From NCBI RefSeq assembly GCF_045223415.1, contig NZ_JBEQZJ010000005.1, positions 48,777-112,776 of the forward strand: 64,000 bases of DNA. The letters are read 5' to 3'. Each line of letters starts with the position of its first letter. The stretch's first letter is position 1. Below are positions 1 through 8,359 of the stretch, piece after piece. A program made the translations under genes and the position numbers. Source of the stretch: Hoskinsella mucinilytica. GTDB lineage: Bacteria > Bacillota_I > Bacilli_A > Erysipelotrichales > Erysipelotrichaceae. Below the pieces are notes generated by a model. That model ran no database searches, was not told the origin of the DNA, and saw only the letters and a program-made list of their open reading frames with translations.

Positions 1-1765
1 TATAATCTGTATATGATGAGTATCCATTATGATCGGTTGTTTTATGATAGCGACTGCCACAGCTGTTCGCTTAGCGAACGTTGCCAATGGATGTGGGATC
101 ATAAAACGTTCATTTAAAAATGTTGGATAATTCACTTCTCGCAATAAGATATCATCATAAAATGCTTTTTCATCTTCGATATGTCCATAAGCCTTTAAAG
201 TCTTACTTGTCACATCTATGACATTTTCAAATGTCGTCTCTTCTTCATAAATATGAAGTAATTCCGGATGAAATATTTTTTCTAAAATATCCTTAAAACG
301 ATAAGATACACGTACCTTTCGTATCATGGAATTGATTTGTTTTTGATCGATTTCACCTGGGAAATCAGATATTCGATACATAGGAACTTTAGGATGAATG
401 ATGGTATCTGATAATGCAATGATAAATTCTACATCTTGTTTTTTCACATACTCATCTAAAGCGTGTTGACCAATCACTTCAACGATTTCAATTTGATTAT
501 AAAAATGATTTTTTAGCCAAGATTGAATGATATTCATCACACTTTTTCTAGGTGTCGCAACAAGTGCGACCTTTAATTTTTGATTTACGTTTTCTACAAA
601 ATGTTCGATATAAATAGCAATATAAGATAATTCATCATCCTGAATATAACGATTTAAATACTTATAAACGATATGCACCAATAACATACTGATTTCATAA
701 GAAAACGGATAATTTTTCTTTACATCTTTTAAAATAGGATTTAATAGCTCATAATCACCTTTTAACCGTCGTATCATATATTCGATATGAACAAGCATAT
801 TTTGATATAAAAAAGAAGAACTACGTAAATCAAAATTATATTTATCCATGACCTCATTACAAAATTCATCAAAGATACGAATACTGAAATCACTGATTTC
901 ATCCTCATCCTCATTAAAAGCGTTCAATTTAAAGATATGTAGAAAGTTATGCAAAAGAGCTTCATCATGTTCCATGATCACTACATCAGCTTTTCTTAAT
1001 TCATCTAACAGCTGTGCTACAGCTTCATCTTTTTCATATGGTTCAGATTCTTCAATCAAATGATTGGTTAAATTTCTTACATAGCTAATATAAATGGCAC
1101 TGGAAACCATGATCAAACAATCATCTGTCAGCATTACTTGTTTCTTTTGAAAATACTCTTCTATCATCTTTGTGATATAGGTGAATTCCATTTGATCATA
1201 TGCTTCATATAAAAGTTCTTTTAAACAAGGTATTTTAGTGTTATCTGTCTTTAATACCTCATCTTTCATGATACGCATTAAAAGCTTTCTTAAAAGGTTC
1301 TCATGTAAGGAAAAACGAACCTCATCTGCCTTTACTGTGATCGCATCAACATCATATTCTTTCTTTAGATATCGTTTTAGCTTCTGTACCTCACGTAAGA
1401 TCGATTGCGTAGAGAGAAACATTTCTTCACTGATATCAAATATATTCCAAGACTCTTTATGAATCAACATTCCTAACAGTGAAATGGTACGATTTTCATC
1501 TTCCTGTGAGTGGTATTGTGTACTTTCCTGATAAAGGAAATCACGTACAAAATGAATATCTTTATCATCAAAATAATATCCTATTTGATTGGAAGAAAGA
1601 ATGCGACACTCTTTCTTCCATAGGTTATAGGTTATTGATCGTTTGTATTTCATTACGTACTGTTCTAGAAGACACTTGCAGCGTACTGGCTATCGTTGAG
1701 CCATAAATCCCTTGTACATTGCCTGCAATCAACTCAATAATTTTCTTTTGTCTTCCAGTGAACAT
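1..1765 (-). pseudogene. PRD-domain (LicR/MtlR-like) PTS transcription regulator, frameshifted, cut by left edge
   Basis: A well-placed GGAGGT precedes the ATG at 1765. The first 46 codons encode an N-terminal helix-turn-helix and then hit a TAA after residues TINNL. The other frame opens at once as WKKECR and stays open to base 1, so the protein is one gene broken by a +7 shift. Removing one copy of a 7-bp repeat joins the frames exactly. The distal part shows the usual order for the family: a GY turn after the first HTH, two PRD-like helical domains, a GatB-like EIIB fold whose Cys appears replaced, and an EIIA-like domain with the phosphorylatable His in an IPHP motif about 30 codons before the edge. 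The start lies 22 bp downstream of the EIIC gene, so this was presumably its regulator. The His positions of the PRDs look atypical. It may be a pseudogene, a phase-variable gene or a sequencing error. Confidence 0.85.
1620..1635. repeat. 7-bp tandem duplication (ATAGGTT x2 plus AT) causing a frameshift
   Basis: The plus strand carries ATAGGTTATAGGTTAT. Two full copies of a 7-bp unit sit inside the regulator gene right after its first helix-turn-helix. Deleting one copy makes the regulator frame continuous, so this duplication is the lesion. Short tandem units of this kind can expand or contract by slippage. Confidence 0.9.
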
Positions 1766-1786
1766 AGTCTACCTCCAATGAAATGC

Positions 1787-3055
1787 TTATTCTTCCTCCA
1801 CCGCTTGATTTTCCTTTTTTATTTCTTCTTTTTCCATCATTTTAAAGAATGGATAATAAATCAATCCCATCAAAATCAATGCACCGAATACGAATACGAC
1901 TGCTTTCCAATCTAAAGTCATAAGGAATGCTCCTACACCTACCGGCATGAACCCTGGAGGATTTGCGATCGGCATACCGATCAACCCTGTTTGGAATGCG
2001 AAATAAGCAAGCACAGTTACGATCAATGGACCAAATACAAATGGAATGAACATAAACGGATTCAAAATGATTGGGGCGCCAAAGATCACAGGCTCATTGA
2101 TACCGAAAATAGATGGCACGATGGCTGCTTTACCTACTGCACTAAATGCTTTACACTTTGAGCGGATCATTAAGATCACAAGCCCTAAGGTCAATCCAGA
2201 ACCGGCTACTTGTAGAATATTGTAATACATCCCGAAAGTGAATATGTGTGTGACTGGTTTTCCTGCTGCGAAATTTGCGATATTCTCTGCACCATATGCA
2301 ATCGCAAATGGTGACCAAACTGCGGATGTAATACTTGGACCATGCAAACCGAAGAACCAAAGGATCTGAGTGAAAAAGATAACCAAAAGTAATGCAGGTA
2401 AGGTATCCATAGTAGAAATCGCAGGTGCCAATAGTCCCATAATAAACTCAGGGAAGATCTTTCCTGTTGTGATAATGGTAACATTTGCGATAATGGATGC
2501 AATCGCAACATTGATAACCAAAGGGATCAATGCCGCAAAGCTTTCCCCAACCATTGCCGGAACACTAGATGGAAGATGAATGATGACATTCTTCTTGATA
2601 AGGAATCTTGTGACTTCCACTGATAAGATTGCGGAAATGATACTGACAAATAAACCACTGGCCCCCAAATAAGCAGTTCCGATACCGTTTTCTACACTAA
2701 AGCCAACCAGGATCAAATGGACTGCAATCGCAATGATTCCTGTTTCTGTGTTATCAATATCATATCGCTTCGCAAGCTGCTTGGCAATCAAATAAGCTGC
2801 ATAAATGGATAAGATATCGTTTGTAAATAAGGATACGTAGCTAAAGAATGGGTTACATGCCTTTAATGCGTCAAATACTGGTCCACTGCCAAATAAATTC
2901 ATTAATGCGGTAGGCAACAAACAGATTGAGCCAACGACGATAATCGGAATATTAGCAATCATACCATCCTTAATTGCTTGTAGATGCTTCTGCTGTTCAA
3001 CCTTATTCGCAATCGGCATAAGGTATTTCATAAGGAAATTCTGTAATGCGTTCAT
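1787..3055 (-). CDS. PTS lactose/cellobiose-family EIIC permease
   Basis: This 422-residue membrane protein is the sugar channel of a phosphotransferase system; it would carry a beta-glucoside-type or chitobiose-type disaccharide across the membrane for phosphorylation. It has about ten hydrophobic segments, the family GLHG loop (His238) and the NEP motif at about 320-322, both at the substrate site in solved relatives. AAGGAG lies about 9 bp before the ATG. There is no EIIA or EIIB gene beside it, so it must borrow them, perhaps from the operon at 17.4-19.4 kb. The downstream gene 22 bp away is the broken PRD regulator. The true substrate cannot be read from sequence. Confidence 0.9.
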   Translation of the reverse strand: MNALQNFLMKYLMPIANKVEQQKHLQAIKDGMIANIPIIVVGSICLLPTALMNLFGSGPVFDALKACNPFFSYVSLFTNDILSIYAAYLIAKQLAKRYDIDNTETGIIAIAVHLILVGFSVENGIGTAYLGASGLFVSIISAILSVEVTRFLIKKNVIIHLPSSVPAMVGESFAALIPLVINVAIASIIANVTIITTGKIFPEFIMGLLAPAISTMDTLPALLLVIFFTQILWFFGLHGPSITSAVWSPFAIAYGAENIANFAAGKPVTHIFTFGMYYNILQVAGSGLTLGLVILMIRSKCKAFSAVGKAAIVPSIFGINEPVIFGAPIILNPFMFIPFVFGPLIVTVLAYFAFQTGLIGMPIANPPGFMPVGVGAFLMTLDWKAVVFVFGALILMGLIYYPFFKMMEKEEIKKENQAVEEE

Positions 3056-3119
3056 TATTTTCTACTCCTTTTCAAATATGCAACAACTATATGAGCTCCG
3101 TTTGTTAATTGCTACCTTA

Positions 3120-3148
3120 AGTCTAAAAGAAAGACGCTGATTTATCAA
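3120..3148 (-). promoter_or_regulatory. Predicted sigma-A promoter for the EIIC operon
   Basis: On the minus strand TTGATA (3143-3148) is followed after 17 bp by TAGACT (3120-3125), about 65 bp upstream of the EIIC start. Spacing is ideal and each box has four or more consensus bases. Confidence 0.5.
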
Positions 3149-3163
3149 TTAAGGTTTTGCCAT

Positions 3164-3200
3164 ACCCCTAGGAAACAAACTTTTCCTTACCCTATGGAAA
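3164..3200. promoter_or_regulatory. Two direct repeats between divergent promoters, possible operator
   Basis: The near-identical words TACCCCTAGGAAA (starting 3164) and TACCCTATGGAAA (starting 3188) lie about two helical turns apart between the EIIC promoter and the promoter of the oxidoreductase-phosphatase gene. Position and spacing suit an activator or repressor site, possibly for the broken PRD regulator. No binding data can be inferred. Confidence 0.35.
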
Positions 3201-3210
3201 TCTTTTATTT

Positions 3211-3238
3211 TTTCTAAACTGCAAATATGTCATATAAT
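3211..3238 (+). promoter_or_regulatory. Predicted promoter for the oxidoreductase-HAD fusion
   Basis: A perfect TATAAT lies at 3233-3238. The -35 is weak (TTTCTA at 3211-3216, 16 bp spacer). It lies 29 bp before the start codon at 3267. Confidence 0.5.
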
Positions 3239-3266
3239 AAAAGATAGGAAATGAGGACTGATATTT

Positions 3267-5003
3267 ATGATAAGGGATATTCATAAACCTGTATATTGGA
3301 AAAATATGGAATTGAAGAATGGATTTATTCGATCCGCAACAAATGAAAGTATGGCAAATGCACAACATACACCTTCTGAAAAGCTTGTCTTATATTATGA
3401 ACAATTGGCTCAACATGTGGGTTTGATCATTACCGGATTCTGTTATCCTGATCCTTTGGAAATCGTGACCAAGCATATGCTTGGGTTCACACAACAAAGC
3501 CAAATAAAGGATTATCGTCATTTATGCCAGAGCGTACATAGAAAAAACAGTAAGATCTTACTTCAGATCGTAGCCGGTGGCGATCATAAAATAAAAACGA
3601 TCAATGATTACACAACAAAGGAATTAAAGCGTCTACCTTCCTTATTTAGCAAATGTGCTTGTTTGGCTGAGCTTGCCGGTTTTGATGGTATCCAACTACA
3701 CTTTGCACATGGATATCTATTATCACAATGTTTGAATCCAAATCATAATCATAGAACCGATGAATATCAAGGTGACATTTTACAACGTGGGGCTTTATGT
3801 TTAGAAATTCTTCAAGCGATCAAAGCATCCGTTTCTAAGCAGTTTCATATCAGCGCAAAGGTTCATTGTGCTGATTTTGAGCCCGGTGGAATGACATTAG
3901 AAGAAAGTCTTACTTTTGCTAGATCACTACAAGAAAACGGCTTAGATTCTATTGAAATCAGTGGAGGAGATTACAGAAAACGTAAAGGTGAAAGTTATTA
4001 TTATCATGAAGCAATTCTATACGCAAACTCCTTAACGATTCCGGTTTTTTGTGTCGGGGGCAATCGTGATATCACAACTATGGAGAAACAATTCAAAGAA
4101 AGCCCTCTAGCCGGATTTTCTATGTCTCATGCGCTCATCTGTGAACCTGAGTTACCATACTATCAACAAAAGTCATCTTGTTTGACATGCAATCAATGTT
4201 ATTCTCCTTCCGGAAGATGTATCTTACAAAAGAAGGAAAAATTGATGTTTTTATCTGACTTTGACGGAACCCTAAGTTTAGGCAATCATATCGTAAAAGA
4301 AAAAGATATCATGGCAATCAGAGCTTTTGCTACATCACATGTCTTTGGTTTGATCAGTGGAAGAGATCCTATATCCCTCATGCAAGTTTGCCAGAAGTAT
4401 CATATCCCCTATGATGTATTGGTATGTTTCAATGGTGCCTTGATCCTTGATCTTCATGGAGATATATTATATGAACAACCGATCACATGTGATATTGATG
4501 CATTCTTATGTGATATCAAACGTAGTAACGCTTATACTTATCATGCCGTTGGATATCACAACGTTTGTTTAGGCTATCGAGAGCCATTACATGAAGCTTC
4601 TCTGGCGTTTGAAAAAGTTCAATTTGAAAAATTTCATAAAGTATCAAATATTTCGAAGCTTGATAAGCTATATATGTTTACTTGTGAATTTCCGGATGAA
4701 GATCATGCATTACGATATGCGCAACATATCAATGAAGTTTTTCCTGCACTTCACGCAAGCGCCAATAAACGTTTTATCGATGTTACCAAGAAGGGGGTAA
4801 CCAAAGGAAACGTATTGCCATTTCTTGCTTCTTATTATGATATTGATAACCATCATATTTATACGATCGGTGATAGTTACAATGATATCGATTTGATTCA
4901 AAACAGCTATGGCTTTGCAATCATCGGGAATCAAGCACTCATGAAACATGCGAAGAAATGTGTCCATGATGTATCAGAAGCACTCGCATTCATCAAGAAT
5001 TAG
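3267..5003 (+). CDS. Old-yellow-enzyme-type flavin oxidoreductase fused to a Cof-like HAD phosphatase
   Basis: Residues 1 to about 320 form an NADH:flavin oxidoreductase barrel of the OYE/YqjM family. HFAHGYLL (145-152) holds the two His that contact the substrate, the N..HRTDEY stretch follows, and VGG (263-265) fits the FMN phosphate loop. The usual GRP that follows is changed to SHA. A cluster C305, C308, C311, C318 recalls the Fe-S site of the longer 2,4-dienoyl-CoA reductase group. From residue 327 a complete HAD hydrolase begins, with DFDGT (331-335) as the nucleophile motif and GDSYND near 530 as the metal motif. The junction has no stop and the second domain would start with its own Met. 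This is either a genuine two-domain enzyme or two overlapping ancestral genes now fused. Substrates are unknown; co-translation suggests one acts on a phosphorylated partner of the other. Confidence 0.85.
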   Translation: MIRDIHKPVYWKNMELKNGFIRSATNESMANAQHTPSEKLVLYYEQLAQHVGLIITGFCYPDPLEIVTKHMLGFTQQSQIKDYRHLCQSVHRKNSKILLQIVAGGDHKIKTINDYTTKELKRLPSLFSKCACLAELAGFDGIQLHFAHGYLLSQCLNPNHNHRTDEYQGDILQRGALCLEILQAIKASVSKQFHISAKVHCADFEPGGMTLEESLTFARSLQENGLDSIEISGGDYRKRKGESYYYHEAILYANSLTIPVFCVGGNRDITTMEKQFKESPLAGFSMSHALICEPELPYYQQKSSCLTCNQCYSPSGRCILQKKEKLMFLSDFDGTLSLGNHIVKEKDIMAIRAFATSHVFGLISGRDPISLMQVCQKYHIPYDVLVCFNGALILDLHGDILYEQPITCDIDAFLCDIKRSNAYTYHAVGYHNVCLGYREPLHEASLAFEKVQFEKFHKVSNISKLDKLYMFTCEFPDEDHALRYAQHINEVFPALHASANKRFIDVTKKGVTKGNVLPFLASYYDIDNHHIYTIGDSYNDIDLIQNSYGFAIIGNQALMKHAKKCVHDVSEALAFIKN

Positions 5004-5008
5004 TATAT

Positions 5009-5056
5009 AAAAAGACGATCAGACAGGATCAATTCTCCTTGTTTTATCGTCTTTTT
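5009..5056. terminator. Bidirectional hairpin terminator
   Basis: Arms AAAAAGACGAT and ATCGTCTTTTT flank a loop of about 25 bases, with A and T runs on both sides. It serves the plus gene ending at 5003 and the minus luxS gene ending at 5061. Confidence 0.8.
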
Positions 5057-5060
5057 ACCA

Positions 5061-5525
5061 TTATTCTGGATATACCATGTCTGTAGGTGTCCATTGTTGA
5101 ATCACTTCACCATAATCTTTTGCATATGCCCTTGCTTTCGCTAGATCATGATCTAAGTAATTGCCACATTCTTTGCTTTCGGACGCTCCGGGAATATCAT
5201 CATGAAAGTCCTTGATAAATGCCATAGCCTCCTGTAATAGTTTGATTACTTCTTCTTTTGACATACGATCTCTTGTCAAGAAATAAAATCCTGTTCTACA
5301 TCCCATAGGTCCAACGTAGATGATTTGATCACTTTGATCGGAATTTCTAACATAAGTTGCCAGAAGATGTTCAAATGTATGTAACCCGGCATTATCTAAA
5401 TATGTACCGGCATTGGGTATCACCATACGCATATCATAGGTGATCACATCTCCATCTATACGTGAAACATAAAGTCCTTTCCCTAATTTATCATGATCGA
5501 TACAAAAGCTTGTAATTTTATTCAT
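5061..5525 (-). CDS. luxS: S-ribosylhomocysteine lyase (autoinducer-2 synthase)
   Basis: LuxS cleaves S-ribosylhomocysteine to homocysteine and DPD, the precursor of autoinducer-2, in the activated methyl cycle. The 154-residue protein has normal family length. The metal ligands are visible as HTFEH (His49, His53) and Cys120 in KECGNY, and the catalytic Cys is Cys76 in GCRTGF. The start is set at the ATG at 5525 because GGAGGTT lies 7 bp upstream; an ATG 11 codons earlier has no ribosome site and is itself part of that site's sequence. It is flanked by terminators on both sides and so is probably transcribed alone. Confidence 0.97.
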   Translation of the reverse strand: MNKITSFCIDHDKLGKGLYVSRIDGDVITYDMRMVIPNAGTYLDNAGLHTFEHLLATYVRNSDQSDQIIYVGPMGCRTGFYFLTRDRMSKEEVIKLLQEAMAFIKDFHDDIPGASESKECGNYLDHDLAKARAYAKDYGEVIQQWTPTDMVYPE

Positions 5526-5556
5526 CGTTTTAACCTCCATTTTATTATACAAAAAC

Positions 5557-5583
5557 AAAAGGCATGATTTCTCATACCCTTTA
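5557..5583 (-). terminator. Hairpin terminator of the small gene at 5590
   Basis: On the minus strand an 11-bp stem with two G-U pairs and a GAAA loop is followed by TTTTGTTTTTG. It ends the unit containing the 97-codon gene before luxS. Confidence 0.6.
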
Positions 5584-5589
5584 TGATAC

Positions 5590-5883
5590 TTAATTAACTT
5601 CAGCGTACTTTCTACGTTCCGGACTTAAATTATCTACATAATAACGAATCGTTAAACTAGCTGCACATTTGCTTTTGTTCTTAGGCTCTACGATAAAGCC
5701 ATCCCCTTCCAGCATGGCATCCAGCATTGCTTTACAACAAACATTCTGGTTTTTTACCCCTGGTTCACATTCCTCCAAAAGGTCCTTTGCGTTAACTTCA
5801 ATATAAAGCCACTGTTTGTCGTGTGCCTCCTGTTTTTTTGCCTGTAAACAATTTAAATAATCTTTCATCTCAAGTTTTGCCAT
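5590..5883 (-). CDS. Hypothetical 97-residue protein, likely PadR target
   Basis: I do not recognise this family. The start is the ATG at 5883, with AAGGAG 8 bp upstream; a GTG three codons earlier would overlap that site. The protein is soluble and charged, with four Cys (two adjacent, CC, near residue 50) and a C-terminal LTIRYY motif followed by RRKYAE. It lies directly downstream of the PadR-type regulator on the same strand. Its own promoter at 5927-5955 carries two overlapping palindromes, so it is likely the gene that PadR controls. No enzyme motif was seen. Confidence 0.7.
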   Translation of the reverse strand: MAKLEMKDYLNCLQAKKQEAHDKQWLYIEVNAKDLLEECEPGVKNQNVCCKAMLDAMLEGDGFIVEPKNKSKCAASLTIRYYVDNLSPERRKYAEVN

Positions 5884-5926
5884 GACAATCACTCCTTCTC
5901 ACCTTGATGAAACGCTATACAACCGT

Positions 5927-5955
5927 ATTATACCATGGTATGCATACCTTTATAA
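5927..5955 (-). promoter_or_regulatory. Promoter with overlapping palindromic operator
   Basis: On the minus strand TATAAT (5927-5932) is preceded by TACCATGGTA (5931-5940) and GGTATGCATACC (5937-5948), two overlapping perfect palindromes filling the -10/-35 spacer. A TTTATA at about 5950-5955 may be the -35. A bound regulator here would block transcription; the adjacent PadR protein is the obvious candidate. Confidence 0.55.
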
Positions 5956-5967
5956 AGAAAATTTCTC

Positions 5968-6519
5968 TCATATTTTTTCTTTTAATTTATCAATACACCA
6001 ATTAGCCCATTTGATTTCATTTTGATAATACATAAAACCATAGGTCATTGTCATTCCCCAATAAAAGGATTCATTATCCTTTTGTGTTGCGGCCTCAAAT
6101 TCAGGTAACTTCGTGATATCCTCATTCATAGAATCAATGATAGCATTACATTCTTGTTTATATTTTTCCAATATCCTCATCGTTTGATCGATTTCCATGT
6201 TGCCACAAAAGAAAATCTTGATCAATAAAGGGTTTTTATACTTCATCATTTCACTTAGATCCGCATCTGCCAACCATCGATGAAGCTCTAATTGACCTTC
6301 CTCTGTGATATGATATACCTTTTTATTCGGCTTATCACTTTGATATATCAAATCATTGGTGACCCAGTTTTCCTTCAATAGATTATTTAATTCTTTATAA
6401 ATCTGTGAAGTCTGTGCATGCCAGAAGAATGCTATACTGGATTTGAAATAGCGATCAATTTCATAACCGGTCATATCTTGATAATTCAATAACCCGAGAA
6501 TCGCATGTTTTAAGGGCAT
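5968..6519 (-). CDS. PadR-family transcriptional regulator
   Basis: This 183-residue protein has the PadR winged helix at residues 1-80 (start MPLKHAILGLLN, then TGYEID and a Tyr-rich recognition helix) and the long C-terminal dimerisation helices of the Vir_act_alpha_C type. Members repress enzymes or exporters and release DNA on binding small planar compounds or stress signals; the ligand here is unknown. The gene lies between a DUF4177 gene and the unknown 97-codon gene, all on one strand. A perfect inverted repeat 27 bp upstream of its start suggests autoregulation. Confidence 0.9.
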   Translation of the reverse strand: MPLKHAILGLLNYQDMTGYEIDRYFKSSIAFFWHAQTSQIYKELNNLLKENWVTNDLIYQSDKPNKKVYHITEEGQLELHRWLADADLSEMMKYKNPLLIKIFFCGNMEIDQTMRILEKYKQECNAIIDSMNEDITKLPEFEAATQKDNESFYWGMTMTYGFMYYQNEIKWANWCIDKLKEKI

Positions 6520-6545
6520 TCTATACCTTCTTTCTACCTTAGTAA

Positions 6546-6563
6546 TATTCTATTATTAGAATA
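6546..6563. promoter_or_regulatory. Inverted repeat upstream of the PadR gene, possible operator
   Basis: TATTCTA and TAGAATA flank a 4-bp spacer, a perfect 7-4-7 inverted repeat just upstream of the PadR start. PadR genes are usually autoregulated from such sites. Confidence 0.45.
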
Positions 6564-6601
6564 CAATGAATTGACCACGTTTGCAATCCTTAAAGGTAAA
6601 A

Positions 6602-6781
6602 CTATACTTCTCTAAACACAACGGCAATCAAAACTCCTAATCCATCGCATGGAGAAACCATTTGTTGAAGAACCCATCCTTCAGAAATATATTGATTCAA
6701 TAATTCTTCTGCCTGTAATAAATCCTTTTCTCTTAAAAACTTCATCCCTTTGTTTAAGTAAAGTAATTTGTATTCTTTCAT
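6602..6781 (-). CDS. DUF4177 small protein
   Basis: A 59-residue ORF starts at an ATG with GGAGG 6 bp upstream. It opens MKEYKLLYLNKG, continues with a charged helix (REKDLLQAEELLNQY) and has EGWVLQQ in the middle, the pattern of DUF4177 proteins, whose function is unknown. It is cytoplasmic with no signal peptide. It lies 82 bp upstream of padR on the same strand and could be co-transcribed. Confidence 0.75.
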   Translation of the reverse strand: MKEYKLLYLNKGMKFLREKDLLQAEELLNQYISEGWVLQQMVSPCDGLGVLIAVVFREV

Positions 6782-6826
6782 TTTCTCCTCCTAAATTTTA
6801 ACCTATATCATTTCCTATCTTGTGAA

Positions 6827-6864
6827 AACAGAAGCGATTTGACTTTTAACAATTCGCTTCTGTT
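6827..6864 (-). terminator. Hairpin, probable terminator of the Mbeg1-like gene
   Basis: Perfect 11-bp arms AACAGAAGCGA and TCGCTTCTGTT have a loop of about 16 bases. On the minus strand only TTTT follows, so termination may be partial. Confidence 0.5.
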
Positions 6865-6943
6865 GCTGTTATCACCATTCTTATTTTACTTTTTTTTCCT
6901 CTCAAAATCAAGTTGCATATCGTTAACAATGGTAATTCATAGG

Positions 6944-8173
6944 TTACTCTATCTCCTTATTTCCTCGATTTCTGATAGAAAAGATTGCCTTAGTGATACG
7001 CTCATTATTCTTATTTAAGAGCTCCTGTAGTTGTGTTTTCGTGGTATCGATCATCAACTCATAGTTATCGATCACGCCCTGTGTAACTTCTTTGATATCA
7101 ATATCATTTAAGGATTGCACTGCTTTCTCTTTTACCTTGCCAAGTAGGTTTTTGGTTTTTCTGCGTTCAATCAGATCTTGGAATGTAATGGTTTGTATTT
7201 CCTCATAAGGGATATCCTCAAATAAGTTTGTATAATGAGAGATATGATATAGTAACACCTTATATAGCTCAAACATCGATAAAGAGCTATTAAAATAATC
7301 ATCCATGCTTGCGACTACATGATGTAAACGTTCTTCCTTCAGATTCACAAAGAAGTCATTCACAAAATGATAAACGATCTTTGGTATTGCGGTTTTCTTT
7401 TCTGCCAATATATAATGGTTTTCATGAAAATCCATCGCATATATTTGATGATTGTGATAAAGTTGAATCAAATTGGTACATGGGATACTGGATTTGATAT
7501 AAAATGGAGTCTTTAAATTTTCAAAAAAAGATGAAATACAGTCATTCTCACATTCAAATATTATGATCTTTTTCAAAAAATCAGGATCCTTCGCTCGTTG
7601 TTCATAAATTTCCAGGATATTTTTGGTAATACCAGGAGCATTGAAACTTACAACTGCTTGTAATTGATCTAAAAGCTCTGCTTTCATCGTTAATGCGACA
7701 TACATAGCGAGATTTCCACCTTTGGAATGTCCGCAAATATAAAAAGGCTTATCTATTTGTCGTTTTTGTATCTCATGTAAGGCAATGAGTTGTTGGTACG
7801 TAGGACCTCCTAAAAACATATGAAAGTTATCTGTCCAATCCTGCCAACCGGTCTTATGATGAACATCATCCAATGTCTCACTTCCACGAAATGCGATAAT
7901 ATCTACATCTTCATAACTGAATATATAATAGACAACACCACTTGCGTCATTATCATTTACATAATCTTTGATATATAAATCCTCATATTCTCCAATAGGA
8001 ATGTTTCTTAACAGCTCCTTATGATAAGGCAAAGTAATATCTTTATCATAGTCTTTCTCTAAAGACTCATCTTCAAGAATCTGGCGTATCAATGTATCGA
8101 CACTGACTCCTGTTTCATATGCGTCGAAATAGCTCAATAAAGATAGATCATAAAAAATTTTTTCTTTTAACAT
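6944..8173 (-). CDS. Mbeg1-like (DUF2974) alpha/beta-hydrolase
   Basis: This 409-residue soluble protein belongs to the lipase-like Mbeg1 family. The nucleophile elbow is GHSKGGN with Ser150; DIIAFRGSE near 91-99 gives the oxyanion region, and WQDWTDNF is a family mark. The C-terminal 150 residues are helical with no known domain. Related proteins are annotated as lipases, but substrates are mostly untested. It has its own promoter (TTTACC-17-TATAAT, 8200-8228) and a downstream hairpin, so it is likely a single-gene unit. Confidence 0.85.
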   Translation of the reverse strand: MLKEKIFYDLSLLSYFDAYETGVSVDTLIRQILEDESLEKDYDKDITLPYHKELLRNIPIGEYEDLYIKDYVNDNDASGVVYYIFSYEDVDIIAFRGSETLDDVHHKTGWQDWTDNFHMFLGGPTYQQLIALHEIQKRQIDKPFYICGHSKGGNLAMYVALTMKAELLDQLQAVVSFNAPGITKNILEIYEQRAKDPDFLKKIIIFECENDCISSFFENLKTPFYIKSSIPCTNLIQLYHNHQIYAMDFHENHYILAEKKTAIPKIVYHFVNDFFVNLKEERLHHVVASMDDYFNSSLSMFELYKVLLYHISHYTNLFEDIPYEEIQTITFQDLIERRKTKNLLGKVKEKAVQSLNDIDIKEVTQGVIDNYELMIDTTKTQLQELLNKNNERITKAIFSIRNRGNKEIE

Positions 8174-8199
8174 TACGCCACGTCCTTCCTTTAGACTTC

Positions 8200-8228
8200 A
8201 TTATAAATCTTTTTGTGAGGATGGTAAA
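8200..8228 (-). promoter_or_regulatory. Predicted promoter of the Mbeg1-like gene
   Basis: On the minus strand TTTACC (8223-8228), 17 bp, TATAAT (8200-8205), about 27 bp before the start codon. Confidence 0.55.
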
Positions 8229-8359
8229 GCTTTACGAAAAGAAGATTCGAGCATAAACCTGATCAAAAACATGTCGGAATCTTTCGATTTTCTTACATCT
8301 GTTTTAGTTTTATTTCCTTTTGTATTTGCATATTGTAAAATGAAGAAAAGGGTGAGTTT

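Noticed and set aside
848..1915. Several short plus-strand frames
   Set aside because: They lie antisense to the clear PRD regulator and EIIC reading frames and lack ribosome sites.
5526..5558. Earlier ATG for luxS
   Set aside because: No ribosome site; it would put the known GGAGGT inside the coding frame.
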